64,000 nucleotides of DNA from Parerythrobacter lutipelagi (lineage in GTDB: Bacteria > Pseudomonadota > Alphaproteobacteria > Sphingomonadales > Sphingomonadaceae): contig NZ_SKCJ01000002.1 of the NCBI RefSeq assembly GCF_005434975.1, forward strand, positions 558,001-622,000. The letters run 5' to 3'. A program made the translations under genes and the position numbers. Numbering within the stretch: the stretch's first letter is position 1; every line of letters begins with the position of its first letter. Shown piece after piece: positions 30,644-39,637 of this stretch. The notes below the pieces were generated by a model. The model saw only the letters and a list, made by a program, of their open reading frames with translations. It did no database searches and had not been told where the DNA came from.

Positions 30644-31858
30644 TCACCTATCGCGCTTCGCAAGCAGCTTCAGGCGCAGCGCGTTTAGCTTGATAAAGCC
30701 CTCGGCATCCTTTTGGTCGTAAGCACCGGCATCGTCTTCGAAGGTCACATGCGCTTCAGAATATAGCGAGTTGGCTGACTTGCGCCCGACCACCATCGCA
30801 TTGCCCTTGTACAGCTTGAGCCGCACTGTGCCGCTCACCTTTTCCTGACTGAGATCGATTGCTGCCTGCAGCATCTCGCGCTCGGGCGCAAACCAGAAGC
30901 CGTTGTAGATCAGCTCTGCGTACTTCGGCATAAGCTCATCCTTCAGATGCGCCGCGCCGCGATCGAGTGTGATCTGTTCGATCCCGCGATGGGCGCGCGC
31001 GTAGATTTCGCCGCCGGGGGTCTCGTACATTCCGCGACTCTTCATCCCGACAAAGCGGTTCTCGACCAGATCGAGCCGCCCTATCCCGTGTTTGCGGCCA
31101 AGGTCATTGAGTGCTGCCAGCACCGTGGCCGGGCTCAACGCTTGGCCATTCAGCGCGACGCCATCGCCCTTCTCGAACTCGAGCGTGATATATTCCGGCG
31201 TGTCCGGCGCGTCCTCCGGGTGATCGGTTCGCGAATAGACGTAGTCGGGTGTTTCTTCCCACGGATCTTCCAGAACCTTGCCTTCAGACGAAGTATGCAG
31301 CAGGTTGGCATCGGTCGAAAACGGGCTTTCGCCGCGCTTGTCCTTGGGCACCGCGATCTGGTGCTTTTCCGCCCATGCAATCAGAGCGGTACGGCTGGTA
31401 AGGTCCCATTCGCGCCACGGGGCGATCACCCGGATATTGGGATCGAGCGCATAGGCCGACAGCTCGAAACGAACCTGATCGTTGCCCTTGCCGGTCGCGC
31501 CATGGGCAATGGCATCCGCGCCGGTTTCATGCGCTATCTCGACCAGCCGCTTGGAAATCAGCGGGCGAGCAATGGACGTGCCGAGTAAGTAGTCGCCTTC
31601 GTACCTCGCGTTGGCGCGCATCATCGGAAAGACGAAGTCGCGCACGAACTCCTCGCGCAGATCCTCGATATAGATGTGTTCGTCCGGGATACCCATTGCC
31701 CGCGCTTTCTCGCGCGCCGGCTCGATTTCCTCACCTTGGCCAAGATCTGCGGTAAAGGTTACGACCTCCAACCCGCGCTCGGTCTCAAGCCATTTGGCGA
31801 TGACACTGGTATCGAGACCGCCGGAATAGGCGAGAACGACACGTTTGATATCAGGCAT
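30644..31858 (-). CDS. argG: Argininosuccinate synthase
   Basis: This enzyme joins citrulline and aspartate with ATP in arginine synthesis. The 404-residue product begins [18 protein letters not shown], with the PP-loop AYSGGLDTS at residues 10-18. The family blocks [40 protein letters not shown] and [18 protein letters not shown] follow. It is full length and monocistronic. No arginine-operator site was recognised. Confidence 0.97.
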   Translation of the reverse strand: MPDIKRVVLAYSGGLDTSVIAKWLETERGLEVVTFTADLGQGEEIEPAREKARAMGIPDEHIYIEDLREEFVRDFVFPMMRANARYEGDYLLGTSIARPLISKRLVEIAHETGADAIAHGATGKGNDQVRFELSAYALDPNIRVIAPWREWDLTSRTALIAWAEKHQIAVPKDKRGESPFSTDANLLHTSSEGKVLEDPWEETPDYVYSRTDHPEDAPDTPEYITLEFEKGDGVALNGQALSPATVLAALNDLGRKHGIGRLDLVENRFVGMKSRGMYETPGGEIYARAHRGIEQITLDRGAAHLKDELMPKYAELIYNGFWFAPEREMLQAAIDLSQEKVSGTVRLKLYKGNAMVVGRKSANSLYSEAHVTFEDDAGAYDQKDAEGFIKLNALRLKLLAKRDR

Positions 31859-31995
31859 TGGGCAGAGGCTCCTTGGTTGGCGGCGCGGTTAGCAATGCGG
31901 GCAGGTCGGGGCAATCAAGAAGCACTTGGCCGAGGCGAAGCGAATCGTCCGGGAAGCGAATTCGGCAACGGCTGCAGGATCGTCCAGCGAGCCGA

Positions 31996-33525
31996 CTAAT
32001 CGGATGCGCGCCGCCTTTCGGAAATCTCGGCCTGGGCAAAGGGCAGCGCGGCATCATACAGCGGTTCATCCGTATCCGCACCGGTTTCGCCCTCACCGTC
32101 CAGCCAGTAGGGATCGTCCGTCCCGTCCTCGAGTGACATGCACGCGATGTGACGACCATCGAATTCATTCTCGAGCGATTTGATGTTGCGACAAGTCGCA
32201 CGGAGTGCTTCCTTGTCTAGCCACAGGGCACGCGCCTGGCGATCGTTAAGTATGCGGTTCGCGTCAATGCATCCTTGCGACAGCGTTCCGTACCCAAGCA
32301 TCGTCGAGGTGTCGCAAAGCGCACCATATGCAGCTTCGTCAGCGAGCAGCAAATCCTTGATCGCTGCGGCCTTGAAACCCTCATACCAGCCGCACGCCGA
32401 GGTTTGGACGGTGTCTCGCTTATGATCAGGCACACGTTCGCAAATTGCGGCGACGTGGCTAGGTTCATCCTTGGCCAGACGCTCGCCTTCGGCCCAGTCG
32501 GCCTCGTGCTTCGCCATGCGGCATGCTTCTGCCAAAGTGCTGCCGCGGGATCCCAAAGGAATAATCTCGCAGTTTTTGGCCAGCGCTTCTCGATCATCGA
32601 GCAAAGCGTACACCGCGTCGAACTCCTCTTGTTGCTGCGCCAGACGGTCCTCACGCGCCTTGCAGGACCGCCCTGCATTTGGGCCGCGCATGCCCTGGAA
32701 TTCATCGACAGCGCACAGCCGCCCTGCCATCCGGTCGTCGAGCGCCTCGATTGCTAAGCGGTCGCTGTCGTCCAATGCAATGGCGCGGCGCTGCCGCTCT
32801 GAATACCCGCTCCGGGCGTGTTCCCAATCGGGGTCTTCGCCGGGTTCTGCATCGACCGGCTGTGCATCGAGTGTGTCGGCCAGCGCCAGTGCCTCTTCGA
32901 AGTGGCCAAGCTGACGCAGCGCATCGACGACGTAATAGAGCGCGAAAATACGATCCTCCGGGGGATCTTCGAATTCAGCAACCACCTCGGGCAAATCGCT
33001 GACCAGCGTATCGAGCGCGGTGCGTCGCTGATTGTCGCTTTCGGCACCCCATGGCGCATGCAGGAGCAATTGATAACGCTCTTTCGCCGGACGCCTGATC
33101 TGCGAAGCAAGCCAGTAAGCGCGCAGATGCCGCGTCTGGCCCAGAAGTTCCTTCCATTCCGCCGTTGAGATCAATCCGGGCAACTGCGCCAGCTCCTCGG
33201 CAGAATAGGCATGATAGGCCAATTTGCCGCTGGATTGGTCGCTCGCGGCATAGTCGGGCAGGATCAGAACGCGGTCATCCGGACATTCCGGGATTTGCAT
33301 GTCGATCCACTCATCGCCCAGATGGCTGCCGTCGGGAAAACTTTCGATCGGGTAATGCGGATGGGTGACGAACTGTTTGAAGCGCGTGCCGGTCAGCGGA
33401 CAGGTGAAGCTTTCCGGCTTGAGTTCGAACCGCTTCGCCTGCTCGGCGGTCATGATCTTGGCGCTGGCCGGAGCGATGCCGACAAGGCCAAGCGCAAAAG
33501 CGGCTGTAACGATCATGCGGAGCAA
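31996..33525 (-). CDS. Secreted protein of unknown function
   Basis: This is a predicted exported protein of about 509 residues. The signal peptide LLRMIVTAAFALGLVGIAPASA starts at TTG 33525, preceded by AAGG at 8 bases; GTG 33534 and ATG 33516 are alternatives. The mature part opens with CPLTGTRFKQFVTHPHYPIESFPDG, recalling zinc-ribbon-like starts. It continues as Trp- and Glu-rich helical repeats with paired cysteines (CAVDEF, CKAREDR, CEIIPLG, CRMAK), possibly TPR/Sel1-like. I do not recognise a family. It lies 137 bases from argG and is divergent from the acyltransferase gene. Confidence 0.7.
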   Translation of the reverse strand: MLRMIVTAAFALGLVGIAPASAKIMTAEQAKRFELKPESFTCPLTGTRFKQFVTHPHYPIESFPDGSHLGDEWIDMQIPECPDDRVLILPDYAASDQSSGKLAYHAYSAEELAQLPGLISTAEWKELLGQTRHLRAYWLASQIRRPAKERYQLLLHAPWGAESDNQRRTALDTLVSDLPEVVAEFEDPPEDRIFALYYVVDALRQLGHFEEALALADTLDAQPVDAEPGEDPDWEHARSGYSERQRRAIALDDSDRLAIEALDDRMAGRLCAVDEFQGMRGPNAGRSCKAREDRLAQQQEEFDAVYALLDDREALAKNCEIIPLGSRGSTLAEACRMAKHEADWAEGERLAKDEPSHVAAICERVPDHKRDTVQTSACGWYEGFKAAAIKDLLLADEAAYGALCDTSTMLGYGTLSQGCIDANRILNDRQARALWLDKEALRATCRNIKSLENEFDGRHIACMSLEDGTDDPYWLDGEGETGADTDEPLYDAALPFAQAEISERRRASD

Positions 33526-33659
33526 GGGCGACACCTTCAGGGAAACTTCAGGCCAAAATAAGCGCAACCGATTGCCTTGCATAGCGAAATGCGCCTTGCG
33601 ACTTGGCAAACGCGACGCAGCACGCCACTGAACCGCCAACGGGAGCGCGGGAGAGAGAA

Positions 33660-35003
33660 ATGCTGGCGATGTGGAACAAGGCGAAGGCCATGGCGGAGCA
33701 AGCCCCGCCGGAGCGCAACCGCTGGGTCGATTTCCTGCGCGCCTTTTCCATCCTCGCGGTGGTGATTGGCCACTGGCTCGTGGCCGCGCCCTATATCGAC
33801 GGTTCGGGCGAGGTGGTCGGCGGGCATCTGCTCGGCATCATCTCGTGGACCCAGTGGCTGACCTGGGGATTTCAGGTAATGCCGATCTTCTTCCTTGTCG
33901 GAGGGTATTCCAACGGGGTTAGCTGGTCCGCGCAATTGCGTGATGAGAGACCTTATTCGGAATGGTTTGCGAGCCGGATCCAGCGGCTGATCAACCCGGT
34001 GTTTCCGGTGCTTCTGGCATGGGCGCTGTTCGCTTTCTTCGGCACGCAAGCGGGTGTTGATCGCGAAGTCGCGAAGCTGGCGACATCGCTCGCGCTGATC
34101 CCGGTGTGGTTTCTTGCCGTGTACCTGCTGGTCACCGCGCTGGTCCCGTTTTCCTATGCCGCTTGGCGGAAGATCGGATTCTGGAGCTTCGCCTGGCTCG
34201 CGGCCTGCGCGATTCTGGTCGATATACTGACGCTGTTTTACGGTGTGCCTTATGTGAACTTCCTCAACTTCATATTCGTTTGGGTGGGCATCCATCAGCT
34301 CGGTTATGCGTGGCGGGATGGGCGGATGAACGGTGGGGGCAAAGCGTTCCTGTGGTTCGCCGGAGGGCTGGTGACACTCGGCCTGCTGGTTTGGTTCGGT
34401 CCCTATCCGGTGGCGATGATCGGAGTGCCGGGTGCAGAAATCACCAATTCGATGCCGCCGACCATTGCGCTGTTCGCGCTGGGGGTGATGCAGGCGGGAC
34501 TGGTGCTGGGGCTCGAGGGGGCGGGGCGGCAGATGCTGGAGAATCTCCGCGTGTGGACGGCCACCGTGCTGCTCAACGGGATGATCATGAGTGTCTACCT
34601 GTGGCACCTGACCGCCTTCGTGCTGGTCATGGTGGCGGCTTGGCTGGCGGGCGGTATCGGCCTGCGGGTCGAGCCGGGCAGTGCAGAATGGTGGCTGGCG
34701 AGACCGGTGTGGTTCGCGCTCTACATCGTGGTGCTGTTGCCGCTGGTGACGATCTTCAGCCGGTGGGAACGCGGCTTCGGCCCGGCCCGCGACGGCCGCC
34801 CGGTGCCGCACTGGCGACTGGTGACCGGCCTGCTGATGATCTGCACCGGCCTCGCAATGACCGCCGCGATCAGCATCGCCAGCCCCGAGGGCGTGACGGG
34901 CGTGCGACTATGGGTGGTGGCACTGCCGTTCGTGGGCGCGGCGCTGGCGGGGTTCGGGCCGGTCTACGGCTGGTTCAAGACGAGAAAATCGGCCGAAGCT
35001 TAG
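33660..35003 (+). CDS. Membrane acyltransferase (acyltransferase 3 family)
   Basis: This integral membrane O-acyltransferase has 447 residues and about ten membrane segments. Family signs are NRWVDFLRAFSILAVVIGHW at the N-terminus (the Arg and His expected for acyl transfer), PIFFLVGGYSN and MSVYLWHLTAFVLV. Enzymes of this type acylate sugars in surface polysaccharides or hopanoid-like lipids; the substrate is unknown here. ATG 33660 has GGGAG with good spacing. The C-terminal part (VGAALAGFGPVYG) is echoed by two short fragments downstream at 36821 and 37120, evidence for past duplication. Confidence 0.85.
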   Translation: MLAMWNKAKAMAEQAPPERNRWVDFLRAFSILAVVIGHWLVAAPYIDGSGEVVGGHLLGIISWTQWLTWGFQVMPIFFLVGGYSNGVSWSAQLRDERPYSEWFASRIQRLINPVFPVLLAWALFAFFGTQAGVDREVAKLATSLALIPVWFLAVYLLVTALVPFSYAAWRKIGFWSFAWLAACAILVDILTLFYGVPYVNFLNFIFVWVGIHQLGYAWRDGRMNGGGKAFLWFAGGLVTLGLLVWFGPYPVAMIGVPGAEITNSMPPTIALFALGVMQAGLVLGLEGAGRQMLENLRVWTATVLLNGMIMSVYLWHLTAFVLVMVAAWLAGGIGLRVEPGSAEWWLARPVWFALYIVVLLPLVTIFSRWERGFGPARDGRPVPHWRLVTGLLMICTGLAMTAAISIASPEGVTGVRLWVVALPFVGAALAGFGPVYGWFKTRKSAEA

Positions 35004-35068
35004 TCGCGGCTAAAGGGCTTGCCACACCCGCCATTTCGAGCAAGATTGCTTGTTCATGGGGGGATGAA

Positions 35069-36808
35069 ATGGTTAAGTGGAAGCGTGCAGCAATTTTACT
35101 AGGCGGTTTCGCTCTGGCGGTACCAGCTAGTCTGTCCGGACAATCGGCACCGATTGGTGCTTCAGGAGTGGTTCCGAACGGACGGATTGGCGAGTTTCGC
35201 CACGGCACCTATCCCTCTCTCAATCGGGCCACGCATGTTGGCGTCGACATTCCAGCTAGTTGCGGATCAACCGTAAATTCTTGGGGTGATGGAGTGGTTG
35301 TCGATGTCATTACAATCGAAAGCCAGCAGAACTTCAACAGTCTTGGCTACATGGTGATAATTGATCATGGTTTCGTCCAATCCCTACGGAAGCAGACCTA
35401 TAGCAGCTATTTTCATCTTCAATCACCTCCAGCCGACCAAAACGGTCGCATACTCAAGCGTGGAGCACGTATTTCCCGCGGAAACAAGGTAGGTAAGATT
35501 GGTGAAACAGGGGTAGCCTACGGATGCCATCTACATTTTGAGTTGAGGCATTTTAGTGGGCGCTTTCATCCTGTTTGGGGCAACATATACGGGCCCGGTG
35601 ATCAGAGGAAGTCGCCTGAATTTCTCTCTGGCTGGTCAGACCCTCTAATGATCAGTGGCGGTAATTCGGCGGCGGCCACGCAGGCTTTCCAAAGCCCAAC
35701 GCGAAGGTCTACAGTAGAAAAAACCCGCCTCAGCCCGCCCACCAACCTTGCCCCCGGCGGTCGTCGCGCGCCCGGTGACCAGATGCGCTCCGGTCAGTTC
35801 AACCTGACCTGGCGCGCGGTTCCTGGTGCGACCTATTACGATTTCGGTGTTCGCGACATCGAGCGCAACAGCCTAGTTGTCGATCGCCAGTCGCGTAGCA
35901 ATTCCTTCCGCGTCAGCTTGCGCGAGGGGCGCAGCTATCGCTGGAACATTCGCGCCTGCAACAACAGCGGCTGTTCGGACTACAGCGATCCGCTTTTCTT
36001 CACAGTGACCGGTTCCACCCGCCCCCGGCCGATGCCGACGCGAAGTACCGCACCGATCCCGCCGGTTACTCCGCCGCCACGCCCGACGGCCACGGCAACC
36101 CGTGCTCCGGCTCCGCAACCCGCTGCGAGGGTTTCCGTGCCAGCCATTCCGCGGAGTGGTTCGCCGGGGCGCAGCCGCTCTCCCGGTGATGTCCTGACAG
36201 ATTCCAACATCAGGCTGCGCTGGTCGGCTGTATCGGGTGCAACCGAATATGATTTCGGCATCCGCGACATGACGACCAATCGACTGGTCGTCGACAAGCG
36301 TTCGACTACGACATCCTTCCGCACCCGATTAACGGCGGGCCGGACGTATCGCTGGAATGTGCGGGCCTGCAATTCGGCAGGGTGTTCGGACTTTAGCAGC
36401 CCGCTTTATTTCACGATTGAGCAACCGCGGGCTGCTCCGCCTCCTGCCACCAGCACTTCGTCTTCCAGCCGCAACTCGGGTGGCCAGTCGAACTCGGGCT
36501 CCACAAGCCGGGCTTCGAGCAGGCCCGCCATGCCGACCGGCATGAGCCCTGGTTATTCCGCATCCCCCGGACAGCGCGTACGCGGGACAACCGTGCGGAT
36601 CAGCTGGGACAGTGTTCGCGGCACCGAGGAATATGATTACGGCATCCGCGACATGACGACTGGCAAGCTGGTGGTCGACCGCAAGAGCGACCGCACATCC
36701 TACACTACGAGGCTGGAGAGCGGGCACACCTACCGGTGGAACGTGCGCGCCTGCAATTCGGCCGGTTGTTCGAGCTTTACCGTTCCGCGGTACTTTACCG
36801 TGGAATAG
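35069..36808 (+). CDS. M23 (LytM) endopeptidase-like protein with three repeated FN3-like domains
   Basis: This 579-residue secreted protein has a signal peptide (KWKRAAILLGGFALAVPASLSG). Residues ~40-185 form an M23 zinc peptidase domain with HVGVD (His56, Asp60) and HLHFE (His154, His156), so the metal site looks complete and it should cut peptidoglycan cross-bridges. Three ~90-residue modules follow, joined by Pro/Ser/Thr-rich linkers. Each has YDFGIRDM or a close variant and ends YRWNVRACNSAGCS, typical of fibronectin-type folds. The peptidase-coding half is clearly less GC-rich than the repeat half, suggesting a fusion of two sources. Start at ATG 35069 after GGGGGGA. Confidence 0.85.
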   Translation: MVKWKRAAILLGGFALAVPASLSGQSAPIGASGVVPNGRIGEFRHGTYPSLNRATHVGVDIPASCGSTVNSWGDGVVVDVITIESQQNFNSLGYMVIIDHGFVQSLRKQTYSSYFHLQSPPADQNGRILKRGARISRGNKVGKIGETGVAYGCHLHFELRHFSGRFHPVWGNIYGPGDQRKSPEFLSGWSDPLMISGGNSAAATQAFQSPTRRSTVEKTRLSPPTNLAPGGRRAPGDQMRSGQFNLTWRAVPGATYYDFGVRDIERNSLVVDRQSRSNSFRVSLREGRSYRWNIRACNNSGCSDYSDPLFFTVTGSTRPRPMPTRSTAPIPPVTPPPRPTATATRAPAPQPAARVSVPAIPRSGSPGRSRSPGDVLTDSNIRLRWSAVSGATEYDFGIRDMTTNRLVVDKRSTTTSFRTRLTAGRTYRWNVRACNSAGCSDFSSPLYFTIEQPRAAPPPATSTSSSSRNSGGQSNSGSTSRASSRPAMPTGMSPGYSASPGQRVRGTTVRISWDSVRGTEEYDYGIRDMTTGKLVVDRKSDRTSYTTRLESGHTYRWNVRACNSAGCSSFTVPRYFTVE

Positions 36809-36820
36809 GCGGAAGATTCG

Positions 36821-36877
36821 GGTGCGGCGCTGGTGGGTTTCGGTCCGGTCTATCGGTCGAGCAAACGCGAGACCTGA
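36821..36877 (+). pseudogene. Remnant of acyltransferase C-terminus (copy 1)
   Basis: In frame it reads GAALVGFGPVYRSSKRET then stop, matching GAALAGFGPVYGWFKTRK at the end of the acyltransferase gene 1.8 kb upstream. Only about 19 codons are recognisable. It lies directly after the M23 gene. Confidence 0.6.
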
Positions 36878-36922
36878 ACGCCCGATTCGCAGCGTGACGA
36901 TACCCGGTTCGGGCCCGGTTTC

Positions 36923-37043
36923 GGGGTTTGGTTGATAAAGCACATCCGCCGTCCGCGCATGTTGAAGCGGGTTGCCCTGTTCGGTCGTTCATTCGATTTT
37001 CAAAGAGCCGACGAGAACATAGCGGGTCACCGGCGTGTAGGAA
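36923..37043. repeat. Direct repeat, copy A
   Basis: This is a stretch of ~120 bases starting GGGGTTTGGTTGATAAAGCA. It contains CCGCCGTCCGCGCATGTTGA, GCCCTGTTCGGTCGT, ATTTTCAAAGAGCCGACG and AACATAGCGGG, and ends near GCGTGTAGG. Copy B at 37795 has the same blocks in the same order and orientation. Confidence 0.75.
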
Positions 37044-37119
37044 AATGGTTCCTGCGATTGTGCGCCGCGCGAAGCAGGGCGGTATCGGAAAGTCACAGGC
37101 GCTAGCGGCTTTGAGCCTT

Positions 37120-37176
37120 GTGAGGTTGCCGTGCATCGGCGCGGCACTGACCGGCTTCGGGTCGGCGTATCGGTAG
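37120..37176 (+). pseudogene. Remnant of acyltransferase C-terminus (copy 2)
   Basis: In frame it reads VRLPCIGAALTGFGSAYR then stop, matching VRLWVVALPFVGAALAGFGPVYG of the acyltransferase with a short deletion. Together with the fragment at 36821 it suggests two older duplications of the gene end. Confidence 0.55.
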
Positions 37177-37346
37177 GTGAGGTATCTGCCTGCGGCCCAA
37201 CGGCGGTTCCTCTGCAGGCCCGGACCGCTCGGCCGGAATTGCGGACACTACGTACGCTGATCGTACATATGTTTCACGCTGTCAGAATAAGTTGATCTCA
37301 TCGAATTTGGAAAGGCCGGGCCTGTTGAAGGCAGGCGAACAAGTGG

Positions 37347-37781
37347 ATGCAGCGACAGGTGATGAACGTGAATTCAAACACTTCTTTTGACGCGCTTGCC
37401 ATTTCCGTGGTGCATTCGGTTGGACTTAGCGGAAGCGATCTTGCGATTGCCATTCTCGAACAGTCCCCCGATTGCATCAAGATGCTGGACCTAGACGGCC
37501 ATTTGGATTTCATAAATTGCAATGGACTGGACGCGATGGAGATCGATCGGCCGGAATCGGTGATCGGAAAGCTTTGGTGGGAACTTTGGCCGAAACCGGT
37601 TCAAGGGTACGTCAAACAGAAGTTTTGCGAGGCCTTGAAGGGGCGCGAAACAAGCTTCGAGGCTGAGTGTCCAACCGCGAAAGGTACAAGGCGGAAATGG
37701 GTGGTGAACTTGCGTCCGCTTGTCGCAGCGGCAGGGCCTGTTGTATGCATCCTGAGTACTTCGCGCGACGTTACGGTCTGA
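37347..37781 (+). CDS. Single-domain PAS protein
   Basis: This 144-residue protein is made almost entirely of one PAS domain: AIAILEQSPDCIKMLDLDGHLDFINCNG, GKLWWELWP, then a beta-sheet end VVNLRPLVAAAGPVVCILSTSRDVT. There is no kinase, GGDEF or DNA-binding output, so it would act by binding a partner, or as a ligand or redox sensor. No Cys in the LOV motif NCRFL is present, so it is not a blue-light LOV domain. The start is uncertain (ATG 37347, ATG 37362 or GTG 37368). It lies between the two copies of a 120-base direct repeat. Confidence 0.75.
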   Translation: MQRQVMNVNSNTSFDALAISVVHSVGLSGSDLAIAILEQSPDCIKMLDLDGHLDFINCNGLDAMEIDRPESVIGKLWWELWPKPVQGYVKQKFCEALKGRETSFEAECPTAKGTRRKWVVNLRPLVAAAGPVVCILSTSRDVTV

Positions 37782-37794
37782 CGAGAACGATTTT

Positions 37795-37931
37795 GGGGTT
37801 TGGTTGTTAAAGCACGTCCGCCGTCCGCGCATGTCGAAGCTTTTTGCCCTGTTCGGTCGTCCTTTTAATTTTCAAAGAGCCGACGCGAACATAGCGGGGT
37901 GGGGAGGTGTCGGAGAGGGGGCGTGTAGGGA
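37795..37931. repeat. Direct repeat, copy B
   Basis: This is the second copy of the block at 36923, with small insertions: GGGGTTTGGTTGTTAAAGCA, CCGCCGTCCGCGCATGTCGA, GCCCTGTTCGGTCGT, TTTTCAAAGAGCCGACG, AACATAGCGGGG and GCGTGTAGGG. The two copies flank the PAS gene at a distance of about 870 bases. Confidence 0.75.
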
Positions 37932-37955
37932 AACGGCTGCAAAATCTCCGCTCTT

Positions 37956-38648
37956 TCAGGGCTCCAGCCAAGCATAGAGATGGGGCGGCACAGCGCCGCG
38001 CAAGGCATTGGCGTGACGCTCCGCGCAGCGGAAAGCCAGTTCGCGACCAGTGGTAAACTGCGCCGGTTCGAGCAACTTGATCCGCTGGTACCAACCGCTG
38101 ATAACGTCTTTGTACGGCTGGTATCCGTTCATGATGGTCGATTGCTTGAAGGTTTCGTCCAGCTTCGCTGCGCAGCGGCGCTTGAGCTCTCCGTTCAGCC
38201 CGGTCACGTCCTTCCCGTAGAATTCGATCAATTTGACCAGCGCTTCGTCGTCGTTATCGAACAGCGCCTTCTCCACTTCGGGCGGCGCGAAGAAATAGCG
38301 GACCGTGTCGATCGCCTCCTTGTCTGGAATGCCGAATTCCATTGGCGGAAGGTCTCCCAGCGGCACGAGCATAGCTGCCTGATCGTCGCCGGCCTTCAGC
38401 AGCATCTGCAGCATTGCCTTTTCGCCGTCGGACAACACTGCATCGGAGGTGTAGCGGTCGACCAGACGGGTCGCCTCTTCTGCGCCGCGGATGGCACCAT
38501 CGTCGCCCGCGACATCCTGCATAACGCACAGCGGGCTGTCGGCTTTTCCGGGGCAGGGCCGGGAGTTTTCTTCGGCCACCGCACTGGCAGGTAGGGCGAT
38601 GGCCGCCAAAGCCGCGAAGGCTACAAGATTGACGTACGCGCGCCTCAC
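37956..38648 (-). CDS. Secreted protein of unknown function (third of three)
   Basis: This 230-residue predicted periplasmic protein begins with GTG at 38648, overlapping the TGA of the upstream gene (GTGA), and has a signal peptide (RRAYVNLVAFAALAAIALPASA). The mature part is helical and acidic with six Cys (CPGKADSPLCV, RRCAAKL, AFRCAER). It has no recognised domain. It is the distal gene of a three-gene leftward unit whose products are all exported. A longer reading from 38744 runs through the upstream gene and is rejected. Confidence 0.72.
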   Translation of the reverse strand: MRRAYVNLVAFAALAAIALPASAVAEENSRPCPGKADSPLCVMQDVAGDDGAIRGAEEATRLVDRYTSDAVLSDGEKAMLQMLLKAGDDQAAMLVPLGDLPPMEFGIPDKEAIDTVRYFFAPPEVEKALFDNDDEALVKLIEFYGKDVTGLNGELKRRCAAKLDETFKQSTIMNGYQPYKDVISGWYQRIKLLEPAQFTTGRELAFRCAERHANALRGAVPPHLYAWLEP

Positions 38649-39634
38649 AGCTGTTGCACCATGCGAGGCTTGAGCGCTGTGTAAATCTGCCCCATCAGTC
38701 GCCCGACCTCGGTCAAATAGCCTTTGGTCAAGGTGCCTTCGCACGCCGTTGTTACATCGACGCGCACCACTTCGCTGCTCATGATCTGGCCGATGACCTG
38801 AGCCGATCCACCGGCGAGGTTCGAGGTGAAGCGAGGGACCACGGGCGGGATTTCGCCGGCTTCATGCGACAACAGGCTCACGTCTTCGCCGACGATCTGG
38901 ACTGAAAAGGTGGGCTCCATCGAGTCGCCCTTGCGTGGTCCGGTGCTGACGGCGACGTTGGTGGCGGTGTTCTTCCAGATATCCTTCGCGCAATCGACCG
39001 GTACCGGATCATAGGTGTTGCCTGCGGGGCTGAACATATCCATCAACGAACCAGGACTCAGCATACGCATGTTCATAGTGAAGTGAACGTAGCGGCTCTG
39101 TTCTTTCACCGCACGGCCGAACATTTCCTTTGGATCGATGGCGAGGATAGACTCCGCCTCGACCCCGCGACCTTCTTTCAGTCGAACGGAAAGCCCGCTG
39201 TTCTCCGCCACGGCGATACGGCAGTCGACTGCACTTTGCCCTTCCTCCGGTGCCCAGCATGTCATGTCGGGCGGGCCGGAGCCGAAAGGCAGTCCCTTCG
39301 GGCCCGCATAGACATCGAAGCCGATGGAATGGAACGCGACGCGGACCGGAATCTGTTGAACGGTGGTCGCCTCGTTGTAGGTCTGGAAAAGCGTTTTTCC
39401 GTCAGGCCCGACGGTTATGGTGCAGAACCCCTGCAAATTTACCAGGCCGGGCTTGTACCAGCTTTTCACAATTTCCGGCTTGCCGCCCGCCTCGAGCAGC
39501 GACTGCGCTTCCGGTGAGGTCAGGGTTTGCGGGCAGGATACTTCGACCGCCTCTCGCGCCGCCGTCTGGGCAGGCCAGAGGGCGGTGAGCATCGATACCG
39601 CGACGATGACGGCGGAAAACTGAATGTTCTTCAT
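38645..39634 (-). CDS. Secreted protein of unknown function (second of three)
   Basis: This 329-residue protein has a signal peptide (MKNIQFSAVIVAVSMLTAL, cleavage near TAA). The mature chain has about six cysteines, an N-terminal region around GFCTITVGPDGKTLFQTYNE that faintly recalls TonB C-terminal-like folds, and a helical C-terminus. No confident family. It starts three bases after the stop of the first gene and overlaps the third by four bases, so the three are co-translated. Confidence 0.72.
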   Translation of the reverse strand: MKNIQFSAVIVAVSMLTALWPAQTAAREAVEVSCPQTLTSPEAQSLLEAGGKPEIVKSWYKPGLVNLQGFCTITVGPDGKTLFQTYNEATTVQQIPVRVAFHSIGFDVYAGPKGLPFGSGPPDMTCWAPEEGQSAVDCRIAVAENSGLSVRLKEGRGVEAESILAIDPKEMFGRAVKEQSRYVHFTMNMRMLSPGSLMDMFSPAGNTYDPVPVDCAKDIWKNTATNVAVSTGPRKGDSMEPTFSVQIVGEDVSLLSHEAGEIPPVVPRFTSNLAGGSAQVIGQIMSSEVVRVDVTTACEGTLTKGYLTEVGRLMGQIYTALKPRMVQQL

Positions 39635-39637
39635 GGC

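Noticed and set aside
33537-34811. 424-codon minus-strand frame rich in His, Arg and Gln
   Set aside because: Antisense to the acyltransferase, with a composition typical of shadow frames.
34106-35068. 5' extension of the M23 reading frame through the acyltransferase gene
   Set aside because: The extension is the acyltransferase read in another frame. The true start is the ATG with ribosome site and signal peptide at 35069.
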